This document shows positions 53,968-61,826 of a stretch of DNA of 64,000 bases, piece after piece. The notes under the pieces were generated by a model, which saw only the letters and a list, made by a program, of their open reading frames with translations, searched no databases and was not told the origin of the DNA. Source of the stretch: Desulfamplus sp964425195 (GTDB lineage: Bacteria > Desulfobacterota > Desulfobacteria > Desulfobacterales > Desulfobacteraceae). The stretch is taken from the NCBI GenBank assembly GCA_964425195.1, contig CAYRLG010000023.1, positions 5,084 through 69,083 of the forward strand, in the 5' to 3' direction. The translations under genes and the position numbers were made by a program. Position 1 is the first letter of the stretch. Every line of letters starts with the position of its first letter.

Positions 53968-56900
53968 ATGGCTTTTAACCAGATATTGGGTACATCCGGA
54001 CCTAATGTACTTAACACAGTAGCAACTTCACAGGATATCGTTCTTGCCAGTGGCGGCGATGATGTTATTACTGCTGATTTTCAGACAGTTGATTATATTA
54101 TCGGTGGAGACGGTCAAGATACATTAATAACCAATCTGCCTTATGCAGCCTTTACTATTTCGGCTCATCCCGGAATTCCAGATGGTTATATCATCCGTTA
54201 TACTGATTCAACCAGCAAGGTAGTTGCAAACGTTGTAAAAGGAGTAGAGACGTTCCAGTTTGCAGAAGGGACTCGTACGCTTGCACAATTTCTTGCAGGA
54301 GAGCCGATTAATGTAGCTCCGGTAGTTGCTGATGTAACCGTTGCTTTTGATGAAGATAATCAAGCTACAGGCACTTTAACAGGAACCGATGCAGATGGCA
54401 ATACTTTAACCTTTGCAGCAGTTGCTGATAGTGCGGTAGGTGGAACTGTTGTAGTAAATGCAGATGGAACATACACATTTACACCAAATGCAAACTTTAA
54501 CGGTGCAGCTTCATTCCAATACATAGCAAATGATGGAACAGTTGATAGTACCCCTGCAACTGTAACTATTAACTATGCACCTGTTAATGATGCTCCTGAT
54601 CTTGCTCCTATTGCAGATACAGCAGCAATTCCAGAAGATTCCCCAGTTGCTACCACAGTTGCTACTGCTGCTGCAACTGATGTTGACGGTGACGTTCTGA
54701 CTTATTCAATCACTGCTGGAAACGACGCTGGCATTTTTGCAATTGACCCTGCTACTGGTGTAATCACTCTTGCTGGAGCACTTGATTATGCTACTGCTAC
54801 AACCCACACACTCACAGTAATTGCCAATGACGGCACTGTTGATAGTGCTCCTGTTAGTTTTATTGTAAATGTTGGAGACGTTAATATTGCACCGGTTGTT
54901 ACGAATCAGAGCCAAACAATTGGTCAAGGTCTTAATATGGTCAATATACCGTTTGATGTTAAAGATGCTGACGGTGATCAACTGACTTATACCATTTTAA
55001 CCCAGCCTCTCAATGCAGAAGTGCCTGTGACTATTGATCAAACAAATGGCACTTTTACCTTTGATCCTGTAGATAGCTTCTTTGGTAAAGATCAGTTTAC
55101 TTATGAAGTATCTGATGGAATTAATCCCCCAGTACAAGGCAAAGTTACCCTTACTGTGGATGCACGTCCAATAGCAAACGATGTAACTCCTCCAGCAATT
55201 GATGAGGACACAACGCTTACAGGTGGTCAATTAAACGCTACTGATCCAGAAGGCGCTGCATTGACCTATAAATTAGTTGCTGATGGCACAGCAGATGATA
55301 CAGATGGTGTAGTAAACAATAGTGTAACTGACTCTAATGGAAATATTATAACGATCAATCCTACAACTGGAACTTTTGATTTCACTCCAGTTGCTAATTT
55401 TAATGGTAATGTCTCTTTTGACTATCTTGTCAATGATGGTTATTCAGATTCATTACCCGGTACAGTGGCAATAACTATAAACCCTGTAAATGATCCTCCA
55501 ACTTTAGCAGATGATCTTACAGCCACAGTAGTAGCAGGAAATTCTGTTACCCTTAACCTTGCTGATTTTGCCGCTGATCCTGATGGTGATGCTCTGACTT
55601 ACCAAAATATCAGTGGTGCAACTAATGGTACGTTAGTAAACAACGGTAATGGTACAGTAACTTACACTCCAAATGCTGGACAGAGTGCTGATGACTCCTT
55701 TAGCTTTGAAGCTACTGATGGAACGGATACTGTTACTGCAACAGTTACTATTGATGTAATCAACAACGCACCTGTTGCTAATGATGATACTGCAACTGCT
55801 ATATCAGGGCAGCTTACAACAATTGATGTTCTGCCAAATGACAATGATGGTGATGATGATGCAACCCAATCATTGTCAATTACTAAAGTCACACAACCAG
55901 CTCAAGGTGGTTTAGTAGAGATCAAGGATGGGAAATTAGATTTTACATCCACACCTGGGTACTCTGGTCTTGTCACTTTTGATTATACCATCTCTGATGG
56001 CTTTGGTGGTACTGATACAGCAACTGTAACGGTTGATGTAAAAACCCAGCTTGGCGGAACAAATGGTCCTGATTACCTAATCGGCTCTCCTTCTGCTGAA
56101 ACTCTTGAAGGCGGTGCAGGCAACGACACAATTGATGGCGGTGGCGGTGCTGACGCTATTGATGGTGGTGCTGATAACGACCGTATTACATGGAGAGGAA
56201 CTGAGTCCGCAGTTACTGGTAACACAGGGATTGATACTTTGGTTATTCCGGGCACTAACAGTCAAGTTGGAAATTATAATCAAATCGACTTTAGTGCAGG
56301 AGGCAATCAAGTATCTAATGGAGCAACCACACTCTCTGTAACTGGATTTGAAAACTTAGATGCTGCTGGCTCTTCAGTTGCTCTAAAAGTCACAGGAATC
56401 GCGGCCACAACCAGCATTATTACTGGTGGTGGAGCTGATTCTGTTATAGCTGGTGCGAATACTGATACATTAACTATCAATACAGGTTCAGGTGATGATC
56501 AGGTTGATCTTGATGCGATCATTACGGGCAAAGCTTATGTCGATCTTGGAGCTGGAAACGATAAGATAACTGGAATTGGTGCTGGTACTGGTGCAACAAA
56601 TGGAAGTGCGACCATACTTGGCGGCGCCGGCAATGACACGCTGCTCGGCGGCACAGCGGCTGATTCACTTGACGGTGGCGAAGGCAACGACCAGATTACC
56701 GGTGGTGGTGGGGCAGATACCTTGATCGGCGGCACGGGTGATGACAATTTTATTTTCACGACCCTTGCCAATTTCAAGGCTGCCAGCGTCGTGGGCGGGG
56801 ATGGTACGGACAGCGTAACCATTGGCACTAATGCTGCTCTGACCATCGCAGCCACTGATTTCAGCGCGGCGCAGAGCGGATTTGAACGCCTCGTGTTCTC

Positions 56901-59202
56901 AACTACTATCGCGAACAACGCCAGCCAGGTGACCCTGAACGACGCGGTGTTCACGGCCAACGGTCTTGCCACGCTCAAGATCATCGGCAACCAGACGGCC
57001 AATGCCGCCGCCACCAACAAGGTGGATGCTTCGGCCTTGACCGGAACCAATGCGGTGACCGTGACGTTGAACAACACGGGTACCGCGGCCAATGACACGG
57101 TATTGGGCGGTGCGGGCAACGACACCTTTATCGTGGCGGGCACGGCGAACTTTGATGGCAACGATGTCATCAACGGCAACGCGGGCACGGACACCCTGCT
57201 GCTGGATGCATCCGCGAATGTGACCGTCGCTTCGACGGCGGGGCTGACCAATGTCGAAAACATCACCACCACAGGCACCACCGGCACGGTCACCGTCACC
57301 ACCAATGAGGCGAACGTCGGTGCCACCGCAACGATGACGGTGAACGCAACCTCCCTGACAACGGGAACCTTGATATTTACCGGCGCCGCGGAAACCGATG
57401 GCGGCAAGTTCTCGATCACGGGCGGTGCGGGCGCAGATGACATCACCGGCGGTTCCGGCAGCGACACCATCATTGGCGGTGCTGGCAACGACACCATCGT
57501 CGGCGGACCTGGTGCGGACAGTCTGGTGGGCGGTGCGGGGGACGATGTCTTTACCGTGGCGACCCTGGCGCATTTCACCGGACTGAGCGAAACGGTTCAA
57601 GGCGGGGATGGCAACGATACCCTGCAATTTACGGCCAATGCCGTAACCACGATTGGCGCTGCGGATTTGGCGGCCATCAACTCCATCGAGACCCTGCTCT
57701 TCGGAACAGCGATTGCAAACAACGCCAGCCAGGTGACCCTGAACGACGCGGTGTTCACGGCCAACGGTCTTGNNNNNNNNNNNNNNNNNNNNNNNNNNNN
57801 NNNNNNNNNNNNNNNNNNNNNNNNNNNNNNNNNNNNNNNNNNNNNNNNNNNNNNNNNNNNNNNNNNNNNNNNGGTATTGGGCGGTGCGGGCAACGACACC
57901 TTTATCGTGGCGGGCACGGCGAACTTTAATGGCAACGATGTCATCAACGGCAACGCGGGCACGGACACCCTGCTGCTGGTGGCATCCGCGAATGTGACCG
58001 TGGCCGCTACAGCGGGGCTGACGAATGTCGAGGTCATCGCGCTGGATACGACCGCTGGAACCACCGGCGTTGTCACTGTGACGACCCACAACAATAATGT
58101 CGCATCCGGCCAAACATTGACGCTGAATGCCTCTGCCCTGACGACAGGTACTTTAAGTTTCAATGGCTCCGCCGAGGCAGATGGCGCGTTCAGCATCACC
58201 GGCGGCGGCGCCGGCGACACCATTACCGGCGGTGCTGGAAATGATACCCTCAGTGGCGGCGCGGGCGCCGATTCCCTTGTCGGCGGCGGCGGTGCAGACT
58301 CGATTCTTGGCGGTGCTGGCAACGACACCATCTCCGGCGGAACCGGAAACGATACCGTTGACGGCGGCGATGGTAATGACCACATCACCATGCAGGACGC
58401 CGGCGACAGTCTGGATGGCGGTGCCGGAACCGATACACTGGTTATTGTCAGCCCATTGACAGGCGCCACCACAGTGGTTGACTTCAGCGTCAGCGCCGGA
58501 ACCGATCAGGTTACCCAGTTCGCCGGCGTATTGAACGGCTCGGTCAATCAGATCAATTTTGAAAATGTTGACGCCAGCGCCCTGCAGGGGTCACTGAACT
58601 TCACGGCTGGTTCCGCGGCAACCCAGGTCATCGGCGGCACCGGCGGGGACCAGATCCTTGGCGGCGCGGGCAACGACACCATTATCGGCGGTGACGGCGG
58701 AGACCAATTGACCGGCGGCGGCGGAACAGACTATTTTGTCTATCGCGCCGCTACCGATGGCGCGGACGCCGGGTCAGTGCTCGCCGGCACATACGACACC
58801 ATCACCGATTTTACGGTCGGCACCGATAAAATCGCATTCGGCGGGGCGCTCTATACCGCGTTGGATGATGACGGCAACAGCTCGCTTGCCGTTGGAACCA
58901 CAGACGTGCACATCAATACAACGGCGCAGGAAGTGTTTGTTTCCACCGTTGCTGTATCAGATGCGCAACTGACGGAAACCGGTTTTGCAACGATCCTCAC
59001 CAATGTTTTTGGAACCCTCACAAATGATATGGCGGGTATAGAATTCGCGATCATTGTCCATGGCGCCACGCAGTCAGGCATCTACCTCTTCCAGGCGGCG
59101 AATAATGATCATGCAGCGACTGCGGATGAAATCACCCTGCTGGGCATCATTCAAAACAGCGCAGCGGTTGGAACTGGTGATATTCTGACCACGACAGTCT
59201 AA
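53968..59202 (+). CDS. Chimeric RTX-type surface protein (contains an assembly gap)
   Basis: 1744 residues including 100 unknown bases. Residues 1-115 are the shared N-terminal domain (QDIVLASGGDDVITADF). About 115-690 contain six to seven cadherin/VCBS-like domains (APVNDAPDLAP, TDVDGDVLTYSI, FNGNVSFDYLVNDGYSD and similar). From about 700 there are RTX blocks (GGAGNDTIDGGGGAD, GNDTLLGGTAADSLDGG). Two long near-identical repeats (NNASQVTLNDAVFTANGL...VLGGAGNDTFIVAGT) follow, further RTX nonapeptides and a C-terminal secretion-type domain (DTITDFTVGTDKIAFGG). The second half uses GC-rich codons unlike the first. Probably type I-secreted and calcium-binding if the join is real. Confidence 0.78.
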   Translation: MAFNQILGTSGPNVLNTVATSQDIVLASGGDDVITADFQTVDYIIGGDGQDTLITNLPYAAFTISAHPGIPDGYIIRYTDSTSKVVANVVKGVETFQFAEGTRTLAQFLAGEPINVAPVVADVTVAFDEDNQATGTLTGTDADGNTLTFAAVADSAVGGTVVVNADGTYTFTPNANFNGAASFQYIANDGTVDSTPATVTINYAPVNDAPDLAPIADTAAIPEDSPVATTVATAAATDVDGDVLTYSITAGNDAGIFAIDPATGVITLAGALDYATATTHTLTVIANDGTVDSAPVSFIVNVGDVNIAPVVTNQSQTIGQGLNMVNIPFDVKDADGDQLTYTILTQPLNAEVPVTIDQTNGTFTFDPVDSFFGKDQFTYEVSDGINPPVQGKVTLTVDARPIANDVTPPAIDEDTTLTGGQLNATDPEGAALTYKLVADGTADDTDGVVNNSVTDSNGNIITINPTTGTFDFTPVANFNGNVSFDYLVNDGYSDSLPGTVAITINPVNDPPTLADDLTATVVAGNSVTLNLADFAADPDGDALTYQNISGATNGTLVNNGNGTVTYTPNAGQSADDSFSFEATDGTDTVTATVTIDVINNAPVANDDTATAISGQLTTIDVLPNDNDGDDDATQSLSITKVTQPAQGGLVEIKDGKLDFTSTPGYSGLVTFDYTISDGFGGTDTATVTVDVKTQLGGTNGPDYLIGSPSAETLEGGAGNDTIDGGGGADAIDGGADNDRITWRGTESAVTGNTGIDTLVIPGTNSQVGNYNQIDFSAGGNQVSNGATTLSVTGFENLDAAGSSVALKVTGIAATTSIITGGGADSVIAGANTDTLTINTGSGDDQVDLDAIITGKAYVDLGAGNDKITGIGAGTGATNGSATILGGAGNDTLLGGTAADSLDGGEGNDQITGGGGADTLIGGTGDDNFIFTTLANFKAASVVGGDGTDSVTIGTNAALTIAATDFSAAQSGFERLVFSTTIANNASQVTLNDAVFTANGLATLKIIGNQTANAAATNKVDASALTGTNAVTVTLNNTGTAANDTVLGGAGNDTFIVAGTANFDGNDVINGNAGTDTLLLDASANVTVASTAGLTNVENITTTGTTGTVTVTTNEANVGATATMTVNATSLTTGTLIFTGAAETDGGKFSITGGAGADDITGGSGSDTIIGGAGNDTIVGGPGADSLVGGAGDDVFTVATLAHFTGLSETVQGGDGNDTLQFTANAVTTIGAADLAAINSIETLLFGTAIANNASQVTLNDAVFTANGLXXXXXXXXXXXXXXXXXXXXXXXXXXXXXXXXXXVLGGAGNDTFIVAGTANFNGNDVINGNAGTDTLLLVASANVTVAATAGLTNVEVIALDTTAGTTGVVTVTTHNNNVASGQTLTLNASALTTGTLSFNGSAEADGAFSITGGGAGDTITGGAGNDTLSGGAGADSLVGGGGADSILGGAGNDTISGGTGNDTVDGGDGNDHITMQDAGDSLDGGAGTDTLVIVSPLTGATTVVDFSVSAGTDQVTQFAGVLNGSVNQINFENVDASALQGSLNFTAGSAATQVIGGTGGDQILGGAGNDTIIGGDGGDQLTGGGGTDYFVYRAATDGADAGSVLAGTYDTITDFTVGTDKIAFGGALYTALDDDGNSSLAVGTTDVHINTTAQEVFVSTVAVSDAQLTETGFATILTNVFGTLTNDMAGIEFAIIVHGATQSGIYLFQAANNDHAATADEITLLGIIQNSAAVGTGDILTTTV
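57773..57872. other. Assembly gap of 100 N
   Basis: Exactly 100 N, the usual placeholder for a gap of unknown size. Its flanks match the first internal repeat at 56,961-56,968 and 57,099 onward, where the intervening sequence is 130 nt. Confidence 0.98.
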
Positions 59203-59220
59203 TACGGTTGATGCGGCATG

Positions 59221-59250
59221 GGTTGGGTTGTTATTTTTTGCAACCCAACC
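59221..59250 (+). terminator. Hairpin shortly after the chimeric RTX gene
   Basis: 10-bp perfect inverted repeat GGTTGGGTTG/CAACCCAACC with a T-rich 10-nt loop, 18 nt after the stop codon. No T-run follows, so termination is uncertain. Confidence 0.45.
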
Positions 59251-59338
59251 TTGTCTGAACCTGGATGGTCAGGATTTACACCGATGAACAGGATGTGAAT
59301 CTGGAATCCGGTAAAAAGACGGCCATCTGAAATGAAAA

Positions 59339-59378
59339 CAAACCGCTCCTTGGGGAAACCTGGGGGGCGGTTTTTTTT
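59339..59378 (+). terminator. Rho-independent terminator
   Basis: Stem AAACCGC...GCGGTTT with extra CC/GG pairs, followed by a run of eight T. Still inside the GC-rich segment, so probably acquired together with it. Confidence 0.8.
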
Positions 59379-59398
59379 GTTTGGCGGGTTGGTTTAAT

Positions 59399-59490
59399 TG
59401 TCTGAATCACGGATTAAGCTGATTGCACGGATTTCACTGATTTTTTAATCTGTGTAATCTTTTAATCTGTGGCAATCAGTGATTCAGACA
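59399..59490. repeat. TIR-bearing repeat R1
   Basis: 92 bp with perfect 12-bp terminal inverted repeats TGTCTGAATCAC/GTGATTCAGACA. The interior contains repeated motifs of the type GATTGCACGGATTTCACTGA and TTTAATCTGTG. Directly precedes a GxxExxY remnant. Confidence 0.85.
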
Positions 59491-59504
59491 ATGGGAGGGT
59501 GTTG

Positions 59505-59681
59505 ATGATAAGAGATTTAAAATACAAAGATATTACAGAAAAGATTATTGGTGCAGCGTTTGAGGTGCATAAGTTTTTAGGTAATGGATTTCAAGAGGTT
59601 ATTTATTAGAGAGCGATTGAGGTTGGTCTTTTGATTAACTTTGGCAGCAAAAGCATGGAGTTTAGAAGATTGGTGAATTAA
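59505..59681 (+). pseudogene. GxxExxY-family gene remnant
   Basis: 177 bp nearly identical to the 5' and 3' ends of the intact gene at 60280-60660. A 204-bp in-frame internal deletion has removed the centre, and a CAG-to-TAG change introduces a stop after GFQEVIY. The start context (GATGATAAGAGAT) is the same. A broken copy. Confidence 0.9.
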
Positions 59682-59689
59682 TTGTAAAT

Positions 59690-59778
59690 TGTCTGAATCA
59701 CTGATTAACCTGATTGCACGGATTTCACTGATTTTTAATCTGTGGAATCAGGGAATCTGTGGCAATCAGTGATTCAGA
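59690..59778. repeat. TIR-bearing repeat R2
   Basis: 89 bp starting TGTCTGAATCAC and ending GTGATTCAGA, related to R1 throughout. Follows the GxxExxY remnant, so the remnant is bracketed by R1 and R2. Confidence 0.83.
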
Positions 59779-59862
59779 AGTTTTGTCTGCTCTTGACTGG
59801 CTGGGCGGAGTTGGTTATTTTGTGTGGTATGAATAATCTTTTAAAGAGGGAATTGAAGTTAT

Positions 59863-59904
59863 ATGCCGACGATAAGTATGTTTTATGGGTCAACAACCAC
59901 ATAA
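59863..59904 (+). pseudogene. Possible DUF4160 N-terminal remnant
   Basis: Thirteen codons, MPTISMFYGSTTT then stop. The first nine match the conserved opening of DUF4160 proteins, which often precede DUF2442 genes. The rest of the gene is missing. Confidence 0.45.
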
Positions 59905-59926
59905 AATAGAACCTTTGAGGTGAGAA

Positions 59927-60172
59927 ATGCTGAAAGTAATAAAAGTGAATGCAAATAATGATTATACATTATCTGTTGAATTGTCAGATGGACGCTCTGG
60001 AACGTTTGATGTTAAGCCGTATCTTGAAAAAGGTGTATTCAAACAGTTAAAAGATAAAAATTATTTCAAACAGGTAAAGCCTTTTTTTTGCGGAATCACA
60101 TGGACTGATGAACAGGATTTAAGTGCTGACACAATTGCTTACGAATTAAAGGAATTGGGGACAAGTAGATAA
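59927..60172 (+). CDS. DUF2442 protein
   Basis: 81 residues with the family pattern: YTLSVELSDGRSGTFDVKPYLEKGVF (shown in pieces as LSDGRSGTFDV and PYLEKGVF) and GITWTDEQDLSADTIAYEL. GAGGTGAG precedes the ATG. DUF2442 proteins are commonly paired with DUF4160 in toxin-antitoxin-like units; here the partner seems lost. The gene runs directly into repeat R3. Confidence 0.85.
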   Translation: MLKVIKVNANNDYTLSVELSDGRSGTFDVKPYLEKGVFKQLKDKNYFKQVKPFFCGITWTDEQDLSADTIAYELKELGTSR

Positions 60173-60261
60173 TGTCTGAATCACGGATTAACCTGATTGC
60201 ACGGGTTTCACTGATTTTTAATCTGTGTAATCAGGTAATCTGTGGGAATCAGTGATTCAGA
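60173..60261. repeat. TIR-bearing repeat R3
   Basis: 89 bp beginning TGTCTGAATCAC and ending GTGATTCAGA. It abuts the stop codon of the DUF2442 gene. The 20 or so bases upstream are also shared with R5. Confidence 0.83.
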
Positions 60262-60279
60262 AGGTGGGAGGGGGGATTG

Positions 60280-60660
60280 ATGATAAGAGATTTAAAATAC
60301 AAAGATATTACAGAAAAGATTATTGGTGCAGCGTTTGAGGTGCATAAGTTTTTAGGTAATGGATTTCAAGAGGTTATTTATCAGAGAGCTTTAGCTTATG
60401 AGATGAAGAGGGCAGGGCTGGAGTTTGTCCGTGAGATTGAAAAAGAGATATTTTATAAGGATTGTCCTAAACCGGTTGGAACAAGAAGGGCTGATTTTGT
60501 TGTTGAAGATAAGGTTTTAGTTGAGCTTAAAGCAATATCTGAACTTGATAACGTGCATCAGGCTCAGGTGTTGAACTATTTGAGGGCGTATAAGATTGAG
60601 GTTGGTCTTTTGATTAACTTTGGCAGCAAAAGCATGGAGTTTAGAAGATTGGTGAATTGA
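60280..60660 (+). CDS. GxxExxY-family protein (PDDEXK_3-like)
   Basis: 126 residues from the ATG at 60280 (GGGAGG upstream). Family signature GAAFEVHKFLGNGFQEVIYQRAL gives the name motif G-F-Q-E-V-I-Y. The nuclease-like core is RADFVVEDKVLVELKAI, with the Asp and Glu-x-Lys pattern of PD-(D/E)XK enzymes. Function unknown. It is bracketed by repeats R3 and R4. Confidence 0.92.
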   Translation: MIRDLKYKDITEKIIGAAFEVHKFLGNGFQEVIYQRALAYEMKRAGLEFVREIEKEIFYKDCPKPVGTRRADFVVEDKVLVELKAISELDNVHQAQVLNYLRAYKIEVGLLINFGSKSMEFRRLVN

Positions 60661-60661
60661 T

Positions 60662-60752
60662 TGTCTTAATCACTGATTGCCACTGATTAAGGGATTTCAC
60701 GGATGGGTAATCAGTGAAACCCGTGTAATCAGGTTAATCAGTGATTCAGACA
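60662..60752. repeat. TIR-bearing repeat R4
   Basis: 91 bp, TGTCTTAATCAC to GTGATTCAGACA, one mismatch in the left end. The interior is rearranged relative to R1-R3. Follows the intact GxxExxY gene. Confidence 0.8.
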
Positions 60753-60768
60753 ATGAGTTGTGGTTTAT

Positions 60769-61698
60769 TCAATTAATCTGCTGTTCAAGAGACTCCAGGA
60801 TATTTTGTAGCTCTTCAATGCTTTTAGCTCTTAGTTCCTCTTTGGTTGCTATCTGGCATTTAAGGACTTTCTGTAATGCTGTGATGCTGCCGATTAACTC
60901 GCCTTCTTGTCGCCCTTCTTGTCGCCCTTCTTGTCGTCCTTCCTGTCGTCCTTCCTGTCGTCCTTCTTGTCGTCCTTCTTGTCGTCCAAGTAGGAAATCT
61001 TGATAGTATTCAGGATGATATTCCTTAACAAACATCTCTCTTGTATATGGCATATTAACCTCCTCTAATGAATAGTGGTTATAAAGTTCATTCAGGTATG
61101 AGCTGACATTTTCAAGCAGCCAGTCATCTTGTTTAAGTCTTTTTGTACTTTTTACTATCTGCCCTGTTTTATTTGAGAATAACCCTAAAATAGGGTGGTC
61201 AAAGTCGTTTGTAACTATAAACCTAACGGGCGTAAGTATTTTCAAATCATAGATTCTATTTTTTAAAATGCACTCAAGGAATTGTGTATCTCTGTATCTG
61301 CTGAACAGCTTTTCTGGTAAATGATGCGTTACAGCATAGAGATTTACCTTTTCTGGCTGATTTTCAAGGCTTCTTATCTTTTTGTAATTGGTAAAATGTC
61401 CGTAAAACTCCTCAAGTGCGGTCATGTTAAATGATTCGTTAAATGACTTGAACGATATAAGGTTATGCTCGTTTAAGTTTTCAAAGCCTTGATAGTAATC
61501 GGGATTAACGTCATCAAAGCTGATTGGATGCTGTCTTGTTACAACAACCATATCAAGCCTCTGCACTTTTAGCGAGAGGTCAAACTCAACTGTTACTTCG
61601 CAGTTGAGCCTTTCAAAAAGCGGAGCAACCATCAAACCCCAAAGGCGATGCCAGTTTGTTTTATTCTCTCTGCCTATTTTTTCTGTGTTATTTTTCAT
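60769..61698 (-). CDS. Rpn/PD-(D/E)XK-family putative nuclease with GRQE repeats
   Basis: 309 residues. The N-terminal half (about 15-115) has the fold pattern of Rpn-type recombination-promoting nucleases and related transposase-like proteins: LKVQRLDMVVV with the conserved Asp, then LISFKSFNE in the place of the E-x-K strand. Residues 238-265 are seven tandem Gly-Arg-Gln-Glu units, a hallmark of this family. A helical C-terminus (KSIEELQNILESLEQQIN) follows. Stands alone on the minus strand inside the repeat island. Confidence 0.8.
   Translation of the reverse strand: MKNNTEKIGRENKTNWHRLWGLMVAPLFERLNCEVTVEFDLSLKVQRLDMVVVTRQHPISFDDVNPDYYQGFENLNEHNLISFKSFNESFNMTALEEFYGHFTNYKKIRSLENQPEKVNLYAVTHHLPEKLFSRYRDTQFLECILKNRIYDLKILTPVRFIVTNDFDHPILGLFSNKTGQIVKSTKRLKQDDWLLENVSSYLNELYNHYSLEEVNMPYTREMFVKEYHPEYYQDFLLGRQEGRQEGRQEGRQEGRQEGRQEGRQEGELIGSITALQKVLKCQIATKEELRAKSIEELQNILESLEQQIN
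60904..60987. repeat. Seven 12-nt tandem repeats coding GRQE
   Basis: TTCTTGTCGCCC-type units, seven copies with a few T/C variants, in frame within the Rpn-like gene. A change in copy number would lengthen the linker without a frameshift. Confidence 0.92.
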
Positions 61699-61765
61699 AG
61701 TTGTAATGTAATCAGAGAGGGGATATTTTGCAAGGGAAAAGAAAGAATTGAGGACAGGTAGATAG

Positions 61766-61817
61766 TGTCTGAATCACGGATTAACCTGATTGCACAGATA
61801 AAAGTAATCAGTGAAAA
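61766..61817. repeat. Partial TIR repeat R5
   Basis: Left end TGTCTGAATCACGGATTAACC... as in R3, but the right end is truncated. The bases before it (GGACAGGTAGATAG) match the end of the DUF2442 gene before R3, so this is a fragment of the same DUF2442-repeat unit. Confidence 0.78.
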
Positions 61818-61826
61818 GGGTTAGTT

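Larger units (their letters stand above)
56610..59385 (+). other. GC-rich segment of foreign composition
   Basis: From about 56,610 codons shift from GGT/GCT/ACT-type third positions to GGC/GCC/ACC/CTG. This continues past the stop to about 59,385, after which AT-rich DNA returns. The change falls inside one reading frame, at an RTX block. It indicates recombination with a high-GC relative's RTX gene, or a mis-assembly through conserved RTX sequence. Confidence 0.75.

Noticed and set aside
56100..58400. RTX nonapeptide repeats as a DNA satellite or CRISPR
   Set aside because: The periodicity follows the GGxGxDxxx protein repeat and stays in frame throughout.
56535..58472. Several long open frames (290-400 residues) on the minus strand of the RTX gene
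   Set aside because: GC-rich repeats remove stop codons from the other frames; the plus frame has clear RTX motifs and a start domain.
59780..59836. Short plus frame ending LGGVGYFVWYE
   Set aside because: Looks like the tail of some gene, but there is no start and I cannot match it to a family.
60677..61003. Plus-strand open frame rich in Cys-Arg-Pro-Ser
   Set aside because: It is the antisense of the GRQE tandem repeat in the nuclease-like gene.
59399..61817. Repeat array resembling CRISPR
   Set aside because: Units are about 90 bp, carry inverted ends, lie hundreds of bases apart and have genes rather than spacers between them.
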